NCBI RefSeq assembly: GCF_000731675.1
Contig: NZ_JMIT01000003.1
Span: forward strand, 850,058 to 914,057
Length of the DNA stretch: 64,000 nucleotides
Direction of reading: 5' to 3'
Source of the DNA: Pseudomonas capeferrum
GTDB taxonomy: Bacteria; Pseudomonadota; Gammaproteobacteria; Pseudomonadales; Pseudomonadaceae
The notes under the pieces were generated by a model that did no database searches, had not been told where the DNA came from, and saw only the letters and a list, made by a program, of their open reading frames with translations. Position numbers and translations under genes: made by a program. Positions 59,554 through 64,000 of the stretch are shown here, piece after piece (the stretch's first letter is position 1; the number at the start of each line of letters is the position of its first letter).

Positions 59554-61377
59554 ATGAAGCATAACAACGCTGTCGGCCCGCAGATCCGCGGCGGCCAGCG
59601 CAGTGGCGGCGGCACAGGGCAGGCCATTCTGGCCATTTTCTTCTTGCTTGCTGGCCTGGCGACGGCCACCCAGTACTTCGCCTATCTGTTCAATAACCAT
59701 GCGGCGTTGGGTGCCAACCTGAATGGCGTATACGCCCCGTGGATGATCCTGGTCTGGGCCGCCAACTGGTCGGATCAGTATCAGGACAGCCTGATGCGCG
59801 CCGGCTCCGTGGGCGTCATGGTCAGTGGCGCAGGCATGATGGCGCTGGTGATCATCCGTCTTATCAGCAACAACAGCGCCAAGGCCAACCAGTTCCTCCA
59901 CGGCTCTGCGCGTTGGGGCGAGCGCAAGGACATCGAGAGCGCCGGCCTGCTGGCCGACGATGGCGTGTACGTGGGCGCCTGGCTGGACAAGCGCAACAAG
60001 CTGCATTACCTGCGCCATAACGGCCCGGAGCACATTCTCACCTTCGCCCCGACGCGCAGCGGCAAGGGCGTCGGGCTGGTGATCCCGACTTTGCTGTCGT
60101 GGAAGCACAGCGCGGTGATTACCGACCTCAAGGGTGAACTTTGGGCGCTCACCGCTGGCTGGCGACAGCAGCACGCGGGCAATCGGGTGCTGCGTTTCGA
60201 GCCGGCCACTGCCAACGGCTGCGTGGGCTGGAACCCGCTGGAAGAAATCCGCCTGGGCACCGAGTTCGAGGTAGGTGATGTACAGAACCTGGCCACGTTG
60301 ATCGTTGACCCCGACGGCAAGGGCCTTAACGATCACTGGCAGAAGACCTCCCAGGCCATGCTGGTGGGCTGCATCCTGCACCTGTGCTACCGCTCGCAGG
60401 ATGAGGGCGGTGTCGCCAGCCTGCCGGCACTGGACGCCATGCTCGCCGACCCGTCGCGCCCCATCAGCGAGCTGTGGCAGGAAATGACCCACTACGGCCA
60501 CCTCGATGGCGAGAACCACCCGCTGGTGGGGTCTGCTGCGCGAGACATGCTTGACCGGCCGGCCGAAGAGGCCGGCTCGGTGCTATCGACCGCCAAATCG
60601 TACCTGTCGCTGTTCCGCGACCCGATCGTGGCGCGCAACGTTAGCCGCTCGGAGTTCAAGATCCGTGACCTGATGAACCACGACGACCCCGTCAGCCTGT
60701 TCATCATCACCCAGCCTAACGACAAGGCGCGCTTGCGCCCCTTGGTGCGTATTCTGGTGAACATGATCGTGCGCCTGCTGGCCGACAAGATGGACTTCGA
60801 GGACGGCCGGCCCAAAGCGCACTACAAGCACCGGCTGCTGATGATGCTCGACGAGTTCCCGAGCCTGGGCAAGCTGGACATCATGCAGGAGTCGCTGGCC
60901 TTCGTGGCCGGTTACGGCATCAAGTGCTACCTGATCATCCAGGATTTGTCGCAGTTGCAGGAATTCTACGGGCAGAACGAGAGCATCACTTCCAACTGCC
61001 ATATCCAGAACGCCTACCCGCCAAACCGGGTGGAGACGGCGGAACACCTGTCCAAGCTCACCGGGCAGACCACCATCGTCAAGGAGCAGGTCACTACCAG
61101 CGGGCGACGCTCCAGCGCGTTGCTGGGCCAGGTGTCGCGCACCATCCAGGAAGTGCAGCGGCCATTGCTGACCACCGATGAGGCCCTGCGCATGCCCGGC
61201 CCACGCAAGGACGGCCAGGGCAATATCCAGGAAGCCGGCGACATGGTGGTGTATTGCGCGGGCTACCCGGCGTTCTATGGCAAGCAACCGCTGTACTTCC
61301 AGGACCCGGTATTCCTGGCCCGCGCCAAGGTGCCGGCACCGCGTGAGAGTGATCGCACCATCGAGTTGCCGGCATGA
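59554..61377 (+). CDS. traG: TraG/VirD4 type IV coupling ATPase
   Basis: A 607-residue protein with N-terminal membrane helices (AILAIFFLLAGLATATQYFAYL, VMVSGAGMMALVIIRLI), Walker A FAPTRSGKGVG (Lys171) and Walker B LLMMLDEFPSLGKL (Asp433-Glu434). It has full RP4 TraG length. It docks substrates (relaxosome DNA or effector proteins) to the channel. With no relaxase in the block, its partner here is more likely a protein. It overlaps traF by four bases. Confidence 0.95.
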   Translation: MKHNNAVGPQIRGGQRSGGGTGQAILAIFFLLAGLATATQYFAYLFNNHAALGANLNGVYAPWMILVWAANWSDQYQDSLMRAGSVGVMVSGAGMMALVIIRLISNNSAKANQFLHGSARWGERKDIESAGLLADDGVYVGAWLDKRNKLHYLRHNGPEHILTFAPTRSGKGVGLVIPTLLSWKHSAVITDLKGELWALTAGWRQQHAGNRVLRFEPATANGCVGWNPLEEIRLGTEFEVGDVQNLATLIVDPDGKGLNDHWQKTSQAMLVGCILHLCYRSQDEGGVASLPALDAMLADPSRPISELWQEMTHYGHLDGENHPLVGSAARDMLDRPAEEAGSVLSTAKSYLSLFRDPIVARNVSRSEFKIRDLMNHDDPVSLFIITQPNDKARLRPLVRILVNMIVRLLADKMDFEDGRPKAHYKHRLLMMLDEFPSLGKLDIMQESLAFVAGYGIKCYLIIQDLSQLQEFYGQNESITSNCHIQNAYPPNRVETAEHLSKLTGQTTIVKEQVTTSGRRSSALLGQVSRTIQEVQRPLLTTDEALRMPGPRKDGQGNIQEAGDMVVYCAGYPAFYGKQPLYFQDPVFLARAKVPAPRESDRTIELPA

Positions 61378-61913
61378 AACGGCCGTTGAGCGTGGCCGCT
61401 GTCGTGGCCATTCTGGCGTTTTGCGCAGTTTCATTGATGTTGTATGCCGGCGCCCGGCTGAACGTCACCAGCAGTTTCCCACCGGGCATCTACTGGGTGG
61501 TCGACAAGGCCCCGGCAAAAGGTGACCTGGTGCTGTTCTGCCCGCCGCAGCAGGCAGTGTTCCAGCTGGCGCACGAGCGCGGCTACCTCCCCGGGGGAAC
61601 TTGCCCTGGGGGATACATGCACTTGCTCAAGCGGTTGGCTGCAGTGCCGGGTGACGAGGTGCAGATCAGTGCTGAAGGTGTCAGGGTCAATGGGCAATTG
61701 CAGGTGCGCAGCCAGCCGTTGCAGCAGGACCCCCGTGGCCGAAGCATGCCGCATCCGCAGTCGGCACCGTTCCGGCTGGGCAGCGCAGAGGTGCTGATGC
61801 TCTCCGATTACAGCCGCCTGTCGTTCGATGGCCGCTATTTCGGGGCAGTGCCGCAAGCGCAATTGGGTGAGGTGGTCGAGCCTTGGCTGGTGTGGCGGAA
61901 AACGCCTTTGTAA
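61374..61913 (+). CDS. traF: TraF-type pilin-processing serine peptidase (S26C)
   Basis: A 179-residue protein with an N-terminal membrane anchor (AAVVAILAFCAVSLMLYAG), the catalytic Ser in SSFPPGIYW (Ser34) and the general-base Lys in LLKRLAAVPGDEV (Lys86), as in RP4 TraF. RP4 TraF cleaves AEIA from TrbC and cyclises the pilin. It is the last gene of the block and is overlapped by traG. Confidence 0.94.
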   Translation: MKRPLSVAAVVAILAFCAVSLMLYAGARLNVTSSFPPGIYWVVDKAPAKGDLVLFCPPQQAVFQLAHERGYLPGGTCPGGYMHLLKRLAAVPGDEVQISAEGVRVNGQLQVRSQPLQQDPRGRSMPHPQSAPFRLGSAEVLMLSDYSRLSFDGRYFGAVPQAQLGEVVEPWLVWRKTPL

Positions 61914-61927
61914 TTGTGGTGATGAGT

Positions 61928-61948
61928 GGGGCTGCCGCGCGGCCCCTT
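61928..61948 (+). terminator. Hairpin at the end of the trb-tra block
   Basis: GGGGCTGC (61928-61935) pairs with GCGGCCCC (61939-61946) with one G-U pair, followed by TT. It lies 15 bases after the traF stop. It may end the block's transcript, though the T-run is short. Confidence 0.6.
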
Positions 61949-62225
61949 CAGCTAACCCTAGTACCACTAATCCAAGTGAATAATCACAGTAATAGTACTA
62001 GGCAACTGATGTTTTTTTGCTATTATTCAGACCCCGCCTTATCTATCTGGAACGCCTGTTCTAGAGCCTCCGAATTAAGTTTCAGTTAAGTTTTCCCCGT
62101 TAGCGTAGGCAATCAGTCAACGAAGACTGTGATTTGTGGCCTGTGCGTGTCATCTAAATCCCTGCATAGCCAGAATCTTTCACCGGTAAAATGGACTTAC
62201 CTACACACCGCCAAGAGGATGAATC
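61949..62225. other. A+T-rich right boundary of the secretion block
   Basis: About 280 bases without a gene. An 8-base inverted repeat, CCTAGTAC (61957-61964) / GTACTAGG (61995-62002), encloses an A+T-rich loop with inner CACT/AGTG arms, followed by a T-run near 62012. The last part must hold the carbonic anhydrase promoter; AAGAGGATGA precedes its ATG. No tRNA or att repeat is visible. Confidence 0.5.
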
Positions 62226-62945
62226 ATGCCCGTCAAGGACCCATCCAAGGTCGCTCCGGATGTACCCGCCGAGGGCGCCGATGCCGCTCTGAAGCACATC
62301 GTCGACGGCTTCCTGCGCTTTCATCATGACGTCTTCCCCGAGCAGCAAGAGCTGTTCAAGAAGCTCGCCACCGCGCAAACGCCACGCGCGATGTTCATCA
62401 CCTGCGCCGACTCGCGTATCGTCCCCGAGCTGATTACCCAAAGCTCGCCCGGCGACCTGTTCGTGACCCGTAACGTCGGTAACGTAGTGCCCCCGTATGG
62501 CCAGATGAACGGCGGCGTTTCCAGCGCCATCGAATACGCCGTACTGGCTTTGGGCGTGCACCACATCATTGTCTGCGGCCACTCCGACTGCGGCGCGATG
62601 CGTGCGGTACTCAACCCGCAATCGCTGACCAAGATGCCGACCGTTTCCGCCTGGCTGCGCCACGCTGAAGTGGCACGCACCGTGGTCGAGAACAACTGCT
62701 CTTGCGGCAGCGAGCACGAGACCATGCAGGTGCTGACCAAGGAAAACGTCATCGCCCAGCTGCATCACCTGCGCACGCATCCATCGGTTGCCTCGCGCCT
62801 GGCGGCCGGTGAGCTGTACATCCACGGTTGGGTCTACGACATCGAGACCAGCAAGATCGAAGCCTATGATGCTGCCAGCGACAGCTTCCTGCCCCTGGCG
62901 GCAGGCGAGCCGGTGCCCTGCGCTACTCCGAGAGGCCGCTACTAA
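62226..62945 (+). CDS. Beta-class carbonic anhydrase
   Basis: A 239-residue protein with zinc ligands in CADSRIVPE (Cys60, with the Asp62-Arg64 dyad) and GHSDCGAM (His119, Cys122). It interconverts CO2 and bicarbonate in the cytoplasm. It is followed by a SulP transporter on the same strand, a pairing that suggests bicarbonate supply. It resumes the conserved backbone (PA0102-like) after the secretion block. Confidence 0.95.
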   Translation: MPVKDPSKVAPDVPAEGADAALKHIVDGFLRFHHDVFPEQQELFKKLATAQTPRAMFITCADSRIVPELITQSSPGDLFVTRNVGNVVPPYGQMNGGVSSAIEYAVLALGVHHIIVCGHSDCGAMRAVLNPQSLTKMPTVSAWLRHAEVARTVVENNCSCGSEHETMQVLTKENVIAQLHHLRTHPSVASRLAAGELYIHGWVYDIETSKIEAYDAASDSFLPLAAGEPVPCATPRGRY

Positions 62946-63135
62946 GCGACCCTGACACCGTCAAAACCTTGATAGCCGGCTGCACCCTCTGGGGTGTGGC
63001 GCGGCCTTCGGCTGCCTTGAAATCCCTGACTGCCCTGCCGGCATGCTCGCTGGCGGCCCGCGCCTGCGCGCCTTTCAGGGGCCAACGTGCCCACGGCCAG
63101 AGGAATGGCCGTGCAACAGAAAATGGAGAAACAGG

Positions 63136-64000
63136 GTGAACATTACACAGTTGAAAGCGGCCTTGCCGCGAGAGTTGTTAGCGTCGGTGGTGGTATTTCT
63201 GGTTGCCCTGCCCTTGTGCATGGGCATCGCCATCGCATCGGGCATGCCGCCCGCCAAAGGCCTGATCACCGGCATCATCGGCGGGCTGGTGGTGGGCTTT
63301 CTGGCGGGTTCGCCGCTGCAGGTCAGTGGCCCGGCCGCGGGCCTGGCGGTGCTGGTGTTCGAGCTGGTGCGCCAGCACGGCGTGGCCATGCTCGGGCCGA
63401 TCCTGCTGCTGGCCGGGCTGCTGCAGTTGTTGGCCGGGCGCTTTCGCCTGGGCTGCTGGTTCCGCGTCACTGCACCGGCAGTGGTGTACGGCATGCTGGC
63501 GGGTATCGGCGTGCTGATCGTGTTGTCACAGGTGCATGTGATGTTCGACACATCGCCGCAGCCTTCGGGCCTGCAGAACCTATTGGCGTTTCCTTCGACG
63601 CTGGCGGCTGCCCTGCCGATGGAAAGCGCAGGCGCGGGCTGGCAAGCCGGTGCGCTTGGCCTGGGCACCATTGCGGTGATGTGGGGCTGGGAGCGCTTGC
63701 GGCCACAGAAGCTGCGCTTTATCCCCGGTGCCTTGCTGGGCGTGGCGGCAATGACGGCCATCAGCATGTGGCTGGCCCTGCCGGTGAATCGGGTGCAGGT
63801 ACCGGCAGACCTTTCCGAGGCCATCGACTGGATCCGCCTGGATGACCTGATGAAACTGGCCGACCCTACCCTGCTGGTAGCTGCATTCGCCCTGGCCTTC
63901 ATCGCCAGTGCCGAGACCTTGCTGTCGGCTGCCGCGGTTGACCGCATGCACAGCGGCCAGCGCTCGGACTTCGACCGTGAGCTGTCGGCCCAGGGCATCG
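63136..64000 (+). CDS. SulP-family transporter, 3' truncated by the window
   Basis: The GTG at 63136 opens a frame (MNITQLKAALPRELLASVVV, then FLVALPLCMGIAIASGMPPAKGLITG) that runs to the window end without a stop. The glycine-rich repeats GGLVVGFLAGSPLQVSGPAAGLAVLVFE are typical of the SulP bicarbonate (BicA-like) group. It follows the carbonic anhydrase by 190 bases, so import of bicarbonate is plausible. The STAS domain would lie beyond the window. Confidence 0.88.
   Translation, partial: MNITQLKAALPRELLASVVVFLVALPLCMGIAIASGMPPAKGLITGIIGGLVVGFLAGSPLQVSGPAAGLAVLVFELVRQHGVAMLGPILLLAGLLQLLAGRFRLGCWFRVTAPAVVYGMLAGIGVLIVLSQVHVMFDTSPQPSGLQNLLAFPSTLAAALPMESAGAGWQAGALGLGTIAVMWGWERLRPQKLRFIPGALLGVAAMTAISMWLALPVNRVQVPADLSEAIDWIRLDDLMKLADPTLLVAAFALAFIASAETLLSAAAVDRMHSGQRSDFDRELSAQGI

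Noticed and set aside
43713..62225. An oriT or nic site for the trb block
   Set aside because: Short YATCCTG-like strings occur (for example inside traG), but they are too common. Without a relaxase gene or an adjacent inverted repeat they carry no weight.
1..64000. CRISPR arrays, rRNA or tRNA genes
   Set aside because: No regularly spaced repeats and no recognisable RNA gene sequences were seen on either strand.

Overview
This window comes from a high-G+C Pseudomonas chromosome, most likely the P. putida group, and lies close to the replication origin. Three things support this. The gene order (lptA-gmhB-glyS-glyQ-tag-lpxL, trkA-rsmB-fmt-def, dprA-tsaC-qor-hemF-aroE, trpI/trpBA, osmC to prlC and a PA0069-type radical SAM gene, carbonic anhydrase plus SulP) matches the origin-proximal backbone known from Pseudomonas. 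The intergenic spaces carry the inverted REP units typical of P. putida. At least 13 perfect TTATCCACA DnaA boxes lie in the first 27 kb, and I saw none after that. I found no rRNA, tRNA, CRISPR array, insertion sequence, integrase or replication gene.

Layout. 1-6.4 kb: the end of a sulfide:quinone-oxidoreductase-like flavoprotein with a TauE/SafE exporter, a LysR regulator, a GMC oxidoreductase and an MHS-type transporter. 6.5-18 kb: lipid and LPS enzymes (lptA, gmhB, lpxL), glycyl-tRNA synthetase, tag, trkA, and the translation-initiation set rsmB/fmt/def. 17.4-22.3 kb: dprA, tsaC, qor, hemF, aroE. 22.4-27.6 kb: a choline-sulfate module (SulP transporter, choline-binding protein, choline sulfatase and a divergent LysR regulator). 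27.6-34.7 kb: trpA/trpB with divergent trpI, dodecin, two DUF1161 paralogues, an LLM oxidoreductase and an OsmC protein. 34.7-43.7 kb: two paralogous lipoproteins, a secreted metallopeptidase, a HAD phosphatase, a gamma-carbonic anhydrase-like protein, prlC, a zinc ribbon, a second M3 peptidase and an SOS-box-preceded radical SAM gene.

43.7-62.2 kb is an accessory block and the most interesting part of the window. It encodes an apparently complete type IV secretion apparatus in the exact gene order of the RP4/IncP Tra2 region (trbB-C-D-E-F-G-H-I-J-K-L-M-N), followed by a TraX/TrbP-type protein, the coupling ATPase TraG (VirD4) and the pilin-cyclising peptidase TraF. No relaxase, oriT-processing, replication or integration gene is present. 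Where a plasmid would carry DNA-processing genes, this block has a DUF2235 alpha/beta-hydrolase (Tle1-like catalytic Ser-Asp-His, with a KfrB-like C-terminal tail), preceded by a possible lipoprotein or membrane protein. My reading is that a conjugation machine has become stranded on the chromosome and may now serve to deliver a lipase toxin. This is inference. In P. aeruginosa PAO1 the same slot, after PA0069 and before carbonic anhydrase PA0102, holds the H1 type VI secretion cluster.

After the block the backbone resumes with a beta-carbonic anhydrase and a SulP transporter cut by the window end.
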